Positions 35,103 to 45,656 of a DNA stretch of 64,000 nucleotides are shown piece by piece (within the stretch, counting starts at the first letter, position 1; each line of letters begins with the position of its first letter). Source of the DNA: Arminella tubonensis (GTDB lineage Bacteria; Pseudomonadota; Alphaproteobacteria; Rhizobiales; Rhizobiaceae). The DNA lies in the NCBI RefSeq assembly GCF_003240585.1, contig NZ_PCDP01000001.1, forward strand, positions 124,001-188,000, read 5' to 3'. A program made the position numbers and the translations under genes. Below the pieces are notes generated by a model. It had not been told where the DNA came from. It searched no databases and worked only from the letters and a program-made list of their open reading frames with translations.

Positions 35103-35507
35103 TCACAGTTGCTCGAGTTCGATCAGCGTCCCGAAGAAATCCTTGGGGTGCAGGAAGAGCACTGATTTCCCGTGGGCGCCGATCTTCGGCTCGCCGTTGC
35201 CAAGCACCCTCGCCCCAGAGGCAACCAGATGGTCGCGGGCTGCGAGGATGTCGTCGACCTCGTAGCAGATGTGATGCATGCCGCCGTCGGGGTTTTTTGT
35301 CAGGAAGGCGGCGATCGGCGATCCCTCGCCGAGCGGCTCCAGCAGTTCGACCTTGGCGTTCGGCAGGCCAACGAAAACGACAGTTACGCCATGCTCCGGC
35401 AAGGGCTGGGGCTGGGAGACCGAAGCGCCGAGCTGGTCGCGATATGCAGCCGTTGCCGCCGCCAGATCCGGCACGGCAATCGCAACGTGATTGACGCGTC
35501 CGAGCAT
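35103..35507 (-). CDS. mce: Methylmalonyl-CoA epimerase
   Basis: This 134-residue VOC-fold protein interconverts (R)- and (S)-methylmalonyl-CoA in the propionate pathway. Two beta-alpha-beta-beta-beta modules are visible. Candidate metal ligands are His7 (RVNHVAIAV), Glu54/Glu57 (KVELLEP), His78/79 (MHHICYEV) and a Glu in the final TLIELEQL. The ATG at 35507 has GGGAGG seven bases upstream. It is 24 bases downstream of rnj and belongs to the tail of the nuo transcription unit. Confidence 0.92.
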   Translation of the reverse strand: MLGRVNHVAIAVPDLAAATAAYRDQLGASVSQPQPLPEHGVTVVFVGLPNAKVELLEPLGEGSPIAAFLTKNPDGGMHHICYEVDDILAARDHLVASGARVLGNGEPKIGAHGKSVLFLHPKDFFGTLIELEQL

Positions 35508-35531
35508 CGACACCTCCCTGTCGGCCTATTC

Positions 35532-37199
35532 TCAGACCTTGTTCATGAAGACTGTAACGACAGGCTTCTTTCCCCAGATGTTGTTCGCGGTGGATCGAAC
35601 TGCACGGCGCACCGCCTCCTGCAGCATGTCCAGATCCTTGCGGCGTGCGCGCGGGATGCTTTCGACGGCGCTGACGACCGCGTCGAACAGCGTATCTTCC
35701 ATCTCCTCGCCCTCGTCGTCATAGATCGGCAGGCCAATGGCAACAACATCCGGATCTCCGATGATATCGAACTTGCCGTCGAGCACGACGCCAACCGAAA
35801 CATGGCCGGCAAAGGACAGCTTCTTGCGATCGCCGATGCCCATCTCCTCGAAATCGCCGATCAGCGAACCGTCCTTGTAGATCCGACCATGCGGCACGTC
35901 ATCGATGACCTCGACCGGTCCGGGCGCGAGACGTAGCATGTTGCCGTTCCTGACGCGGGGCACGAGCGAAATACCGGACTGCTCGGCGAGTTCCTTTTGC
36001 GCGACGAGATGGGCTGCCTCGCCGTGTACCGGAACGAGGACCTTCGGCCTGGTCCATTGGTACATCTTCTGTAGCTCGTTGCGGCGGGGGTGGCCGGAAA
36101 CGTGGACCAGGGCTTCGTTGTCGGTAACGATATGAATCCCCTGCTCCACCAGGCCGTTCTTGATATCCTGGATGGCTTTTTCGTTGCCCGGGATGGCGCG
36201 CGAGGAAAACACGACGATATCGCCGGAGGTCAGTGCAACATTGCGCATCTCGTCGCGGGAGAGCTTTGCGAGTGCTGCGCGCGGCTCACCCTGGCTGCCG
36301 GTCAAGATTACGACGACCTTGTCCCGCGGGATGTAGCCATATTCATCTTCGGCAATGAACGGCTTCACGCCTTCCATCAGCCCAACGTCGCGGGCGACAT
36401 TGGCAACACGCTTCAGCGAACTGCCGAGCAGGAGGATTTCGCGGCCGGCTGCTTCTGCCGCCTCGGCGACGGTGCGGATACGCCCGACATTCGAGGAGAA
36501 GGTGGTGATCGCGACCCGTCCTTCGGCATTCTCGATTATGTTGCGCAGTGATTCCGAGACATCTTTTTCCGAAGGCGAAACGCCGTCACGCATGGCGTTC
36601 GTCGAATCGCACATCAGCGCCAGGATGCCTTCGTCGCCGAGCTGGCGGAAGCGGGCTTCGTCGGTGAGCGGGCCGAGCGACGGCTCGTGATCGATCTTCC
36701 AGTCGCCGGTGTGGAGGATATTGCCGAGCGGCGTGCGGATCATCAGCGACATCGGCTCGGGGATCGAATGATTGACCGCGACGCCCTCAACACTGAACGG
36801 GCCGATGTTAACGCGATCACCTGCCTTGAAGGGCGTGATCGGAATTTCGCCGCGCGATTTCTCGTAATTGCGCTTCGCTTCCAGCATGCCTGACGTAAAG
36901 CCCGAGGCATAGACGGGCACATTGAGACCCGGCCACAGATCGTTCAACGCGCCGTAGTGGTCTTCATGCGCGTGGGTGATGATGATCGCCTTGAGATTCT
37001 TGCGCTCCTTGGCGAGGAACCGGATATCAGGCAGGACGAGATCGACGCCTGGCAAGTCCGGTCCTGGAAAGGTCACGCCGCAATCGACCATGATCCACTG
37101 CCGGTGGTCCTTGGGCCCGTAGCCGTAGAGCGCGAGATTCATACCGATCTCGCCTACACCGCCAAGCGGAAGGAACACCAATTCGTCTTGGTTCGCCAT
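35532..37199 (-). CDS. rnj: Ribonuclease J
   Basis: This 555-residue metallo-beta-lactamase/beta-CASP nuclease acts as a 5'-3' exo- and endoribonuclease in mRNA decay and rRNA maturation. The zinc motif HAHEDH is at residues 76-81, with GDWKID, and the beta-CASP motifs around TGSQGEPRAAL and SGHPRRNEL. The start is the ATG at 37199 (MANQDELVFLPLGG), which matches homologues; an in-frame ATG at 37232 would overlap birA. It is transcribed with birA and mce. Confidence 0.95.
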   Translation of the reverse strand: MANQDELVFLPLGGVGEIGMNLALYGYGPKDHRQWIMVDCGVTFPGPDLPGVDLVLPDIRFLAKERKNLKAIIITHAHEDHYGALNDLWPGLNVPVYASGFTSGMLEAKRNYEKSRGEIPITPFKAGDRVNIGPFSVEGVAVNHSIPEPMSLMIRTPLGNILHTGDWKIDHEPSLGPLTDEARFRQLGDEGILALMCDSTNAMRDGVSPSEKDVSESLRNIIENAEGRVAITTFSSNVGRIRTVAEAAEAAGREILLLGSSLKRVANVARDVGLMEGVKPFIAEDEYGYIPRDKVVVILTGSQGEPRAALAKLSRDEMRNVALTSGDIVVFSSRAIPGNEKAIQDIKNGLVEQGIHIVTDNEALVHVSGHPRRNELQKMYQWTRPKVLVPVHGEAAHLVAQKELAEQSGISLVPRVRNGNMLRLAPGPVEVIDDVPHGRIYKDGSLIGDFEEMGIGDRKKLSFAGHVSVGVVLDGKFDIIGDPDVVAIGLPIYDDEGEEMEDTLFDAVVSAVESIPRARRKDLDMLQEAVRRAVRSTANNIWGKKPVVTVFMNKV

Positions 37200-37215
37200 A
37201 CTGTTCTTTAATCCA

Positions 37216-37980
37216 TCATCCGAAAAAGACATCGCCTGCGGCGATCATCACGATCCTGCCTGCACCGGTGTCGAGCATCAACAAGCCACTATCATCGATT
37301 CCTGCGAAATGGCCGGAAATCGACCGCTCGGGCAGGTTTACTGTTATCTTTTCGCCTATGCCGCAGGCGACGTGTCGCCACTGCGCAGTTATCTCCCGGA
37401 TGCCCCGGCCGCTGTCCCACACATCGAGCGCTTCTGCCATCGACGCGTAGAGATGCGCGAAAAGCTCTTCCGATGACACGGACGCTCCCTGCTCGCGCAG
37501 GCACGTCACCGGATATAGCGGGTTTTCGGGCATGGAGGAAACATTGATACCGACGCCGATGATCAGCGCATAGCGCCCATCGGGCAAGGCTTCACCCTCG
37601 ATCAGGATGCCGCAGGTCTTCTTTCGCCCGATCAGGATATCGTTCGGCCATTTTACCTCGACCTTCTCCGATGCCGGCGGCAGGACTTCACGCACCGCCT
37701 GGTGTACCGCGACCGCGACCGCCAGCGGCAGCGAGCCGAGGCGCTCCAGCGGAGCGGGATCGATCAGCAGAAGGGAGGCATAGAGATTGCCTGGCTCGGA
37801 AACCCAGGCGCGACCACGGCGACCGCGGCCACCGGTCTGGCGCTCCGCGGTAACCCACAGATTGCCGGCGTCGCCAGCACGGGCGCGGGCCATGCATTCG
37901 CTATTGGTAGAAGTCGTTTCTAAAAGCGCGTCGTGCCGGAAGTCGACAAGCGACTTCCGGCGTCCGGTTTTGTCAGCCAT
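37216..37980 (-). CDS. birA: Biotin--[acetyl-CoA-carboxylase] ligase
   Basis: This 254-residue enzyme attaches biotin to the biotin carboxyl carrier protein. The biotinyl-AMP loop GGRGRRGRAW (50-59) and the active-site motif KWPNDILIGRKKTCGILIEG are intact, and a small C-terminal SH3-like domain follows. It has no N-terminal helix-turn-helix, so unlike E. coli BirA it should not act as a repressor. The ATG overlaps the last base of the nuoN stop codon (TGATG). Confidence 0.95.
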   Translation of the reverse strand: MADKTGRRKSLVDFRHDALLETTSTNSECMARARAGDAGNLWVTAERQTGGRGRRGRAWVSEPGNLYASLLLIDPAPLERLGSLPLAVAVAVHQAVREVLPPASEKVEVKWPNDILIGRKKTCGILIEGEALPDGRYALIIGVGINVSSMPENPLYPVTCLREQGASVSSEELFAHLYASMAEALDVWDSGRGIREITAQWRHVACGIGEKITVNLPERSISGHFAGIDDSGLLMLDTGAGRIVMIAAGDVFFG

Positions 37981-39422
37981 CAAAACAGCGTCGCGGCGGC
38001 CAGATCGGCGGCGCCGCCAATCGGACCGCCGATGAGGACGTAAGCGATCACGAATAGGCCAGAGAGACCATAGACGAGGCGCAATTCGCCGGCGGGGCGC
38101 GTGAACTCGTCGGTCGCCTCATCGAACCACATGACCTTGACGACGCGCAGATAGTAGTAGGCGCCGACAACCGATGCCAGCACGCCGATGATTGCCAGCG
38201 CATAGAGCTTGGCCTCGATCGCCGCGACGAACACGAAGTACTTCGCGAAGAAGCCTGCCAACGGAGGGATACCGGCCAGCGAGAACATCAGGGCGGTCAG
38301 CACCGTTGCCATGAACGGATTGGTCGAGGAAAGGCCGGCGAGATCGCTGATGCTCTCGACATGGCGGCCGTCCTTGCGGCGCATCGCCATGATGCAGGCG
38401 AAGGTGCCGAGCGTCATGATCATGTAGATGACCATGTAAAGCATCACGCCGGACACGCCGGTCTTGTTGCCGGCGGCGAGACCAACCAGCGCGTAGCCCA
38501 TGTGGCCGATGGACGAATATGCCATCAGTCGCTTGAAGTTGCGCTGACCGATAGCAGCGAAGGAGCCAAGCACCATCGACGCAATCGAGATGAACACGAT
38601 GATCTGCTGCCAATCGTGGAGGATCGGCTGGAAGGCCGTAATAACCAGGCGTGTCAGGATCGCCATGGCCGCGACCTTTGGGGCGCCAGCCAGGAAAGCG
38701 GTGACCGGGGTCGGCGCGCCTTCGTATACGTCAGGCGTCCACATGTGAAACGGCACGGCGGAAATCTTGAACGCGAGGCCGGCAAGCACGAAGACCAGGC
38801 CGAAGACGAGGCCCAGCGAACGAGTTTCGGACGACAGCGCCAGGGCAATCGCGTCAAAGGTGGTATGGCCGGTGAAGCCATAGACCAGCGACATGCCGTA
38901 GAGCATCATTCCCGACGAAAGGGCTCCGAGGACAAAATATTTGAGGCCGGCTTCCGTCGACTTCAGGCTGTCGCGATTGATGGCGCAGACGACGTAGAGT
39001 GCCAGCGACTGCAGCTCCAGCGACAGATAGAGCGATATCAGGTCGTGGGCCGAGATCATCAGCAGGATGCCGAGGGTCGCCAGCAACAGCAGCACCGGGA
39101 ACTCGAAACGATCCAGCTGCTGCTCGCGCGCCTGGCCGATCGTCATGAACATCGCGACGCTCGAGCCGATCAGCGCAACGATCTTCATGAAGCGCGAGAA
39201 GCCGTCGGAAAGATAGGCGCCGCCATAGCCGAGACCGACGCTCGGGACAAAAATGATCCAGAGGCCGGCGACGATCAGCAGGGCGATCGCAAGTACGGTC
39301 ACGAAGGGACCGGACCGTTCCCCGGCGAAGACGCCGATCATCAGCAGCGCAAGCGCACCGATCGCGAGAATGATCTCCGGGAAGGAGAGCTGCAGACTGG
39401 CAAAAATTGTGTCAGCGGTCAT
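37980..39422 (-). CDS. nuoN: NADH-quinone oxidoreductase subunit N
   Basis: Subunit N (ND2-like) is one of the three antiporter-like proton-pumping membrane subunits of complex I. The 480-residue product has about 14 hydrophobic segments, with the conserved [20 protein letters not shown] segment and buried Lys and Glu residues, for example [10 protein letters not shown]. The ATG at 39422 is preferred over a TTG two codons earlier. It follows nuoM by 18 bases and is translationally coupled to birA. Confidence 0.96.
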   Translation of the reverse strand: MTADTIFASLQLSFPEIILAIGALALLMIGVFAGERSGPFVTVLAIALLIVAGLWIIFVPSVGLGYGGAYLSDGFSRFMKIVALIGSSVAMFMTIGQAREQQLDRFEFPVLLLLATLGILLMISAHDLISLYLSLELQSLALYVVCAINRDSLKSTEAGLKYFVLGALSSGMMLYGMSLVYGFTGHTTFDAIALALSSETRSLGLVFGLVFVLAGLAFKISAVPFHMWTPDVYEGAPTPVTAFLAGAPKVAAMAILTRLVITAFQPILHDWQQIIVFISIASMVLGSFAAIGQRNFKRLMAYSSIGHMGYALVGLAAGNKTGVSGVMLYMVIYMIMTLGTFACIMAMRRKDGRHVESISDLAGLSSTNPFMATVLTALMFSLAGIPPLAGFFAKYFVFVAAIEAKLYALAIIGVLASVVGAYYYLRVVKVMWFDEATDEFTRPAGELRLVYGLSGLFVIAYVLIGGPIGGAADLAAATLF

Positions 39423-39440
39423 AGCCAAAAAGTCCCGTCA

Positions 39441-40952
39441 TCATTTCATCGACAGCGCAACGTCGTGCGCGGCGTGCAGGGCTGCAGTGTAGTTGTTCAC
39501 GAGCAGGTCCACCGAGGCGGCCGTCGCGTCGAAGATCGGAGCCGGATAGACGCCAAAGAAGATCGTCAGTGCAATCAGCGGATAGAGAATGAGCTGTTCG
39601 CGCGGCGAAAGATCCAGCAGAGCCTTCAGCTTTTCCTTTTCCAGCGCGCCGAAGATCACGCGGCGGTAGAGCCAGAGCGCATAGGCAGCCGACAGGATGA
39701 CGCCGGTTGCCGCGAACAGCGCGACCCAGGTGTTGACGCGGAAGGCGCCGATCAGGGTCAGGAATTCGCCGATGAAGCCCGAGGTGCCGGGAAGACCGAC
39801 ATTGGCCATGGTGAAGATCATCATCGCCACTGCATATTTCGGCATGTTGTTGACGAGGCCGCCATAAGCCGCGATGTCGCGGGTATGGGTGCGGTCGTAG
39901 ACAACGCCGACGCAGAGGAAGAGCGCGCCGGAGACGATGCCGTGCGACAGCATCTGGAAGATCGCGCCCTGCACACCTTGAGTATTGGCGGCAAAGACAC
40001 CCATGGTCACATAACCCATGTGCGCCACCGACGAGTATGCGATCAGCTTCTTGATATCCTCCTGCATCAGGGCCACCAGCGAGGTGTAGATAATCGCGAT
40101 GACGGAGAGCGAGAAGACGAAGGGTGCAAAATAGGCCGACGCGTCCGGGAACATCGCCAGCGAGAAGCGGATCAGGCCGTAACCGCCGAGCTTCAGCATG
40201 ACACCGGCAAGGATAACCGAGCCTGCCGTCGGCGCCTGGACGTGTGCGTCGGGCAACCATGTATGCACCGGCCACATCGGCATCTTCACGGCGAAGGACG
40301 CGAAGAAGGCAAGCCATAGCCATGTCTGCATATGCGGCGGGAACTTGTAGGCAAGCAGCGCGGTGATATCGGTCGTTCCGGACTGCCAATACATCGCCAT
40401 GATGGCGAGCAGCATCAGGACCGAGCCGAGCAGCGTATAGAGGAAGAACTTGTAGCTGGCGTAGACGCGATCCTTGCCACCCCAGACGCCGATGATCAGG
40501 AACATCGGGATCAGGCCGGCTTCGAAGAAGACGTAGAACAGCACGATATCAAGCGACACGAAGACGCCTGTCATCATGGTCTCGAGGACCAGGAAGGCGA
40601 TCATGTATTCCTTGAGGCGCTTCTCGACCGAGAGCCAGCTCGCCAGCACGCAGAAGGGCATCAGGAAGGTGGTGAGGATGACGAACAGCATGGAGATGCC
40701 GTCGACGCCGAGATGATAGCCGATACCCGTGCCGAGCCAGCCGTGCGTCTCGACCATCTGGAAACCCGGATTGGCGTTATCGAAGCCGATCCAGATGAAC
40801 AGCGACACGACGAAGGTGAAGACGGTCGTCAGCAGCGAGATGTTGAGGATGTTGCGACGGCCGTTCGGGCCGTCCTCGCGCATCAGAAGCAGGAGCACCA
40901 CGCCGACCAGCGGCAGGAAGGTGACCGTTGAAAGAATAGGCCAATCGGTCAT
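39441..40952 (-). CDS. nuoM: NADH-quinone oxidoreductase subunit M
   Basis: Subunit M (ND4-like) is an antiporter-like proton-pumping subunit of complex I. The 503-residue product has about 14 membrane segments and the conserved [17 protein letters not shown] and [19 protein letters not shown] segments, with the key Glu and Lys residues for proton transfer. The ATG at 40952 overlaps the nuoL stop codon (TGATG). The [18 protein letters not shown] segment with the broken-helix Pro is present. Confidence 0.97.
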   Translation of the reverse strand: MTDWPILSTVTFLPLVGVVLLLLMREDGPNGRRNILNISLLTTVFTFVVSLFIWIGFDNANPGFQMVETHGWLGTGIGYHLGVDGISMLFVILTTFLMPFCVLASWLSVEKRLKEYMIAFLVLETMMTGVFVSLDIVLFYVFFEAGLIPMFLIIGVWGGKDRVYASYKFFLYTLLGSVLMLLAIMAMYWQSGTTDITALLAYKFPPHMQTWLWLAFFASFAVKMPMWPVHTWLPDAHVQAPTAGSVILAGVMLKLGGYGLIRFSLAMFPDASAYFAPFVFSLSVIAIIYTSLVALMQEDIKKLIAYSSVAHMGYVTMGVFAANTQGVQGAIFQMLSHGIVSGALFLCVGVVYDRTHTRDIAAYGGLVNNMPKYAVAMMIFTMANVGLPGTSGFIGEFLTLIGAFRVNTWVALFAATGVILSAAYALWLYRRVIFGALEKEKLKALLDLSPREQLILYPLIALTIFFGVYPAPIFDATAASVDLLVNNYTAALHAAHDVALSMK

Positions 40953-42940
40953 CAAAGGGCACTCCCGAGCATCATCCAGGTAACGAGGGCTGCAATTCCG
41001 AGCAGCATCGCGAAGGCGTAGTGGTAGAGATATCCGGTCTGCAGGCGAACCACGCGGTTGGTGACGTCAACGACTCGGGCCGCGACACCGTTCGGGCCGT
41101 AGGTATCGATGATGCCGCCATCCCCCTGCTTCCAGAGGAAGCGTCCGAGCCGCTTGGCGGTGCGAACGAACAGGAAGTCGTAGAGCTCGTCGAAGTACCA
41201 CTTGTTCAGCAGGAACTGATAGAGAATCCGATGCTGACGAGCGAGGATCTTCGGCGTTTCGGGCGACCTGATATACATGTACCAGGCGGTCACGAAGCCG
41301 AGCACCATGGCGATGAACGGGCTGAGCTCGACCCAGGCCGGCACATGCTCCATCTCCTCGAGAATTTTGTTGTCCGGCAACAGGAACAGCGCACCCTTCC
41401 AGAAGCCCTCGAAATTCTCCCCGATGAATTCGCTGTGGAAGACGACGCCGGCAAAGACTGCGCCGAGTGCCAGGAGATAAAGCGGGATGAGCATGACGTT
41501 CGGCGACTCGTGAACATGATGCATGACCTCGTGCGAAGCGCGCGGCTTGCCGTAGAAGGTCATGAAAATCAATCGCCAGGAATAGAAGCTCGTGAACAAT
41601 GCTGCAATGACCAGCAGCGTAAACGCGAAGCCTGCGACTGGGCTATGCGAGGCATAGGAAGCCTCGATGATGGCATCCTTGGAGAAGAAGCCGGCAAAGC
41701 CAATCGGCGTGAAGGGAACACCGACGCCCGTAATGGCGAGAGTGCCGATGATCATCATCCAGTAGGTCAGCTTGATATGGTGACGCAGGCCGCCCATGCG
41801 GCGCATATCCTGCTCATCGCCGACGGCATGGATGACCGAGCCGGCGCAGAGGAACAGAAGCGCCTTGAAGAAGGCGTGGGTGAACAGGTGGAAGATCGCA
41901 GGACCATAGGCGCCGACGCCGAGTGCCACGAACATGTAGCCGAGCTGCGAGCAGGTCGAATAGGCGATGACGCGCTTGATGTCGTTCTGGACGAGACCGA
42001 CGGTGGCCGCGAAGAATGCGGTAATCGCGCCGATGGCGGTCACGAACATGAGCGCATCCGGCGACAGCTCAAACAGCGGCGACATGCGGGCGACCAGGAA
42101 GACGCCGGCGGTAACCATGGTCGCGGCATGGATGAGCGCCGACACAGGCGTCGGGCCTTCCATCGCGTCCGGAAGCCAGGTGTGCAGCAGGAATTGTGCC
42201 GACTTGCCCATGGCGCCCATGAAGAGAAGCAGGCAGATGCCGGTCAGCGCTTGCGAGTGATTGAGCTTCATGCCGAAGAGATTGAGCGCTATGTCGCCGG
42301 CAGGGGCAGAGGCGAAGCTCTGCGCATTGCCGAAGATGACGTCGAAATTGATCGAGCCGAAGAGGACGAAGATGCCGGCGATGCCGAGCACGAAACCGAA
42401 GTCGCCGACGCGGTTGACGACGAAGGCCTTTATCGCAGCGGCAGATGCGGACGGCTTCTTGAACCAGAAGCCGATGAGCAGATAGGAGGCCAGGCCGACG
42501 CCTTCCCAGCCGAAGAACATCTGTGCCAGGTTGTCGGAGGTCACCAGCATCAACATCGCGAAGGTGAAAAGCGACAGATAGGCAAAGAAGCGCGGCCGAT
42601 GCGGATCGTGATGCATGTAGCCGATCGAATAGACGTGCACGAGCGTCGAGACCGTGTTGACGACGATGAGCATCACTGACGTCAGCGTATCGATCCGCAA
42701 CGACCAGGAGGCATCGATGCCTCCGGACTGTATCCAGCGCAGGACTTCGACCTTGATCGGCCCCTCATGTGGCGCGCCGAGAGCGACGGTGAAGAAGACG
42801 ATCCAGGACAGGATAGCCGACACGATCATCAGGCCGGTGGTAACGTATTCCGATGCCTTGGCGCCGATCGCGCGGCCGAAAAGGCCGGCAATCAGGAAGC
42901 CGATCAAGGGAAGAAAGACGATAGCCTTATATAGAAACAT
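40952..42940 (-). CDS. nuoL: NADH-quinone oxidoreductase subunit L
   Basis: Subunit L (ND5-like), 662 residues, is the distal proton-pumping subunit of complex I. It has the typical [19 protein letters not shown] and [21 protein letters not shown] segments, and a long C-terminal region with a lateral helix that clamps the other antiporter subunits, ending in a final membrane helix ([19 protein letters not shown]). It follows nuoK by seven bases and overlaps nuoM by one base. Confidence 0.97.
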   Translation of the reverse strand: MFLYKAIVFLPLIGFLIAGLFGRAIGAKASEYVTTGLMIVSAILSWIVFFTVALGAPHEGPIKVEVLRWIQSGGIDASWSLRIDTLTSVMLIVVNTVSTLVHVYSIGYMHHDPHRPRFFAYLSLFTFAMLMLVTSDNLAQMFFGWEGVGLASYLLIGFWFKKPSASAAAIKAFVVNRVGDFGFVLGIAGIFVLFGSINFDVIFGNAQSFASAPAGDIALNLFGMKLNHSQALTGICLLLFMGAMGKSAQFLLHTWLPDAMEGPTPVSALIHAATMVTAGVFLVARMSPLFELSPDALMFVTAIGAITAFFAATVGLVQNDIKRVIAYSTCSQLGYMFVALGVGAYGPAIFHLFTHAFFKALLFLCAGSVIHAVGDEQDMRRMGGLRHHIKLTYWMMIIGTLAITGVGVPFTPIGFAGFFSKDAIIEASYASHSPVAGFAFTLLVIAALFTSFYSWRLIFMTFYGKPRASHEVMHHVHESPNVMLIPLYLLALGAVFAGVVFHSEFIGENFEGFWKGALFLLPDNKILEEMEHVPAWVELSPFIAMVLGFVTAWYMYIRSPETPKILARQHRILYQFLLNKWYFDELYDFLFVRTAKRLGRFLWKQGDGGIIDTYGPNGVAARVVDVTNRVVRLQTGYLYHYAFAMLLGIAALVTWMMLGSAL

Positions 42941-42947
42941 AGCTGTA

Positions 42948-43256
42948 TCAGCCCTTCATCATATTGACGTCTTCCACGGCGATCGAACCGCGGTTTCGGT
43001 AGAAGACAACGAGAATAGCAAGCCCGATGGCCGCCTCGGCAGCAGCAACGGTCAGGATGAACAGGGCAAAGACCTGCCCGACGATATCGTTGAGGAAGGA
43101 AGAGAAGGCGATCATGTTGATATTGACCGCAAGCAGGATCAGCTCGACCGACATCAGGATGATGATGACGTTCTTCCTGTTCAAGAAGATGCCGAAGACG
43201 CCGAGCACGAAGAGGATGGCGCTGACCGTGAGGTAGTGGGAAAGTCCGATGACCAT
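42948..43256 (-). CDS. nuoK: NADH-quinone oxidoreductase subunit K
   Basis: Subunit K (ND4L-like), 102 residues, has three membrane helices with the conserved Glu in the [17 protein letters not shown] helix and another in [13 protein letters not shown], which form part of the E-channel of complex I. It is 31 bases downstream of nuoJ and seven bases before nuoL. Confidence 0.97.
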   Translation of the reverse strand: MVIGLSHYLTVSAILFVLGVFGIFLNRKNVIIILMSVELILLAVNINMIAFSSFLNDIVGQVFALFILTVAAAEAAIGLAILVVFYRNRGSIAVEDVNMMKG

Positions 43257-43287
43257 GTTGTTGTTCCTTTAACCCTCGCGTCTCAGC

Positions 43288-43902
43288 TCAAACGCCCTGC
43301 CCGGGCTTGACCTTGACCACCTCGACGGCGGTCGCGGGCGTGCGGGCAACCTGTTGCGGAATATTCTGGCGCTTGATGTTGAGGCGATGCCTCAGCGTCA
43401 GGACGATGGCGCCGATCATCGCAACCAGCAGCACAAGACCGGCGATCTGGAAGAAATAAACGTAGTTGGTATAGAGCACGTCGCCGAGGGCGGCGGTGTT
43501 CGTCTTGGCGGAGAGTGCCGGGATCGGCATCGCGACCGTCTTGGCGATGACAGGTGAAATTACGCTGCCGCCGACCACGACGATCAGTTCCGCTGCCAGG
43601 ATAATGCCGACAAGCGCGCCGATCGGCGCATATGCCAGGATGCCCGAGCGGAGTTCGGCAAAGTCGATATCCAGCATCATCACGACGAAGAGGAAGAGAA
43701 CCGCCACGGCGCCGACATAAACGACGAGCAGGATCATCGCCAGAAACTCTGCCCCTAGAAGAAGGAAGAGCCCGGCCGCGTTGAAAAAGGTCAGGATGAG
43801 GAACAGGACCGAATGGACCGGGTTCCGCGCCGAAATGACCATGAACGCCGACGCCACCGCGATAAAGGCGAACAGATAGAAAAAAAGAGCCTGCAGACCC
43901 AT
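43288..43902 (-). CDS. nuoJ: NADH-quinone oxidoreductase subunit J
   Basis: Subunit J (ND6-like), 204 residues, has five membrane helices. The conserved helix 3 segment EFLAMILLVVYVGAVAVLFLF, which contains the pi-bulge Tyr/Gly region of complex I, is clear. The C-terminal tail after the last helix is basic and extended (about 30 residues). A 167-base gap separates it from nuoI. Confidence 0.96.
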   Translation of the reverse strand: MGLQALFFYLFAFIAVASAFMVISARNPVHSVLFLILTFFNAAGLFLLLGAEFLAMILLVVYVGAVAVLFLFVVMMLDIDFAELRSGILAYAPIGALVGIILAAELIVVVGGSVISPVIAKTVAMPIPALSAKTNTAALGDVLYTNYVYFFQIAGLVLLVAMIGAIVLTLRHRLNIKRQNIPQQVARTPATAVEVVKVKPGQGV

Positions 43903-44069
43903 GTTGGTGCCTTTTTCATCTTCCCTCGGGCAGTTGGCGCCCGAACAGTCGGGAGTGTCCCTGCCCGATCGAACTCCGCTCGCAATTGCGCGGCGAAGCC
44001 CTGGTCTAAGTTGAGCCCTGACGGCGGTGGACGATTGCGCCGCCCATCACGGCATATTCAAATTCCGTC

Positions 44070-44561
44070 TCAGCGGTATGGCGAGTCGATCGAGATGTTG
44101 CGAGCGATTTCGCGCTCCCAGCGGTCGCCATTCTCAAGAAGCCGCGCCTTGTCGAAATACAGCTCTTCACGCGTTTCCGTCGCGAACTCGAAGTTCGGCC
44201 CTTCGACGATCGCGTCGACCGGGCAGGCTTCCTGGCAGAAACCGCAATAGATGCACTTCACCATGTCGATATCGTAGCGCACCGTGCGGCGGGTGCCGTC
44301 GTTGCGTCGCGGACCGGCTTCGATGGTGATGGCCTGGGCAGGACAGATCGCCTCGCAAAGCTTGCAGGCGATGCAGCGCTCTTCGCCGTTCGGATAGCGA
44401 CGCAACGCATGCTCGCCGCGAAAGCGCGGGCTGACCGGACCCTTTTCGAAGGGGTAGTTGATCGTGGCCTTCTGCTTGAAGAAGTAGCGCATCGACAAAA
44501 AGAATGCGCCGACGAATTCCTTCAGAAACAGCGAGTTGATGGTGTTTGTAAATCCGGCCAT
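44070..44561 (-). CDS. nuoI: NADH-quinone oxidoreductase subunit I (2x 4Fe-4S)
   Basis: Subunit I (TYKY), 163 residues, carries clusters N6a and N6b. The two ferredoxin motifs are Cys63/66/69/73 ([11 protein letters not shown]) and Cys103/106/109/113 ([11 protein letters not shown]). The N-terminal amphipathic helix ([19 protein letters not shown]) lies along the membrane. The ATG at 44561 has GGAG six bases upstream and is chosen over an earlier in-frame start. Confidence 0.97.
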   Translation of the reverse strand: MAGFTNTINSLFLKEFVGAFFLSMRYFFKQKATINYPFEKGPVSPRFRGEHALRRYPNGEERCIACKLCEAICPAQAITIEAGPRRNDGTRRTVRYDIDMVKCIYCGFCQEACPVDAIVEGPNFEFATETREELYFDKARLLENGDRWEREIARNISIDSPYR

Positions 44562-44600
44562 CTTATTCTCCAAATCTGCTTGAAGCGAGGAGCGACATGA

Positions 44601-45644
44601 TCATGCCCACCCCGTCAGCTTCAGCACGAATGCAACGATAACGACCATGGCGAGCGAGATCGGAAGGAAGACCTTCCAGCCGAGACGCATGAGCTGGTCA
44701 TAGCGGTAGCGCGGAACGAATGCCTTGACCATGGCGAACATGAAGAAGACCAGGCAGGACTTCAACAGGAACCAGATGACGCCCGGGACCCAATTGAGGA
44801 TCCAGATATCCACCGGAGGCAGCCAACCGCCAAGGAAGAGGATTGTGGTCAGCGAGCACATCAGCACCACGGCGGCATATTCGCCGAGCATGAACATCAT
44901 GTATGGCGACGAGCCATATTCCACCATGAAACCGGCGACCAATTCCGATTCTGCTTCCGGAAGGTCGAAGGGCGGACGGTTGGTTTCAGCCAGCGCCGAG
45001 ATGAAGAAGACGATGAACATCGGGAACAGCGACAGCCAGTGCCAGTCGAGGAACGACGATGGCAGGCCGAGCTTGGTGCCGAGACCGACCTGCTGCGAGT
45101 TGACGATGTCGGTCAGGTTCAGCGAGCCGACGCAGAGCAGCACCGTGACGATGACGAAGCCAATGGAGACTTCATAGGACACCATCTGGGCAGCGGAGCG
45201 AAGCGCGCCAAGGAAATGATATTTCGAATTCGAAGACCAGCCGGCCATGATGATGCCGTAGACTTCCAGCGACGATATCGCCAGCACATAGAGAATGCCG
45301 ACATTGATATTGGCGATGACCCAGCCGTTGGCGAGCGGAATGACCGCCCAGGTCGCAAGCGCCAAGGTCACCGAGACGAGCGGCGCGAGCAGGAAGACGC
45401 CCTTGTTGGCGCCCGCCGGGATGATCGGCTCCTTGACCATGAACTTCAAAAGGTCGGCGAAGGACTGGAAAAGGCCCCACGGTCCGACGACGTTCGGACC
45501 ACGGCGCAGCTGGACAGCCGCCCAGATCTTGCGGTCGGCAAGAAGGATATAGGCGATGAAGATCAGCAGGCAGACCAGGAGAAGAAGCGATTGGCCAACC
45601 ATGACGATCGCCGGCCAGACATAGGTCGAAAAGAATAAGTCCAT
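44601..45644 (-). CDS. nuoH: NADH-quinone oxidoreductase subunit H
   Basis: Subunit H (ND1-like), 347 residues, forms the quinone-binding interface in the membrane. It has eight or nine membrane segments and the conserved [19 protein letters not shown] loop plus the [14 protein letters not shown] segment in the first cytosolic loop. The charged residues of the E-channel are visible in these loops. It starts 12 bases after nuoG. Confidence 0.97.
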   Translation of the reverse strand: MDLFFSTYVWPAIVMVGQSLLLLVCLLIFIAYILLADRKIWAAVQLRRGPNVVGPWGLFQSFADLLKFMVKEPIIPAGANKGVFLLAPLVSVTLALATWAVIPLANGWVIANINVGILYVLAISSLEVYGIIMAGWSSNSKYHFLGALRSAAQMVSYEVSIGFVIVTVLLCVGSLNLTDIVNSQQVGLGTKLGLPSSFLDWHWLSLFPMFIVFFISALAETNRPPFDLPEAESELVAGFMVEYGSSPYMMFMLGEYAAVVLMCSLTTILFLGGWLPPVDIWILNWVPGVIWFLLKSCLVFFMFAMVKAFVPRYRYDQLMRLGWKVFLPISLAMVVIVAFVLKLTGWA

Positions 45645-45656
45645 TGTCCCCTGCCC

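Noticed and set aside
38361..40319. 652-codon plus-strand frame opposite nuoN and nuoM
   Set aside because: Arg/Asp/His/Gln-rich product with no domain; mirror of hydrophobic codons in nuoN/nuoM. Similar long mirrors at 41021-42679, 23014-24948 and 6331-7707 were rejected for the same reason.
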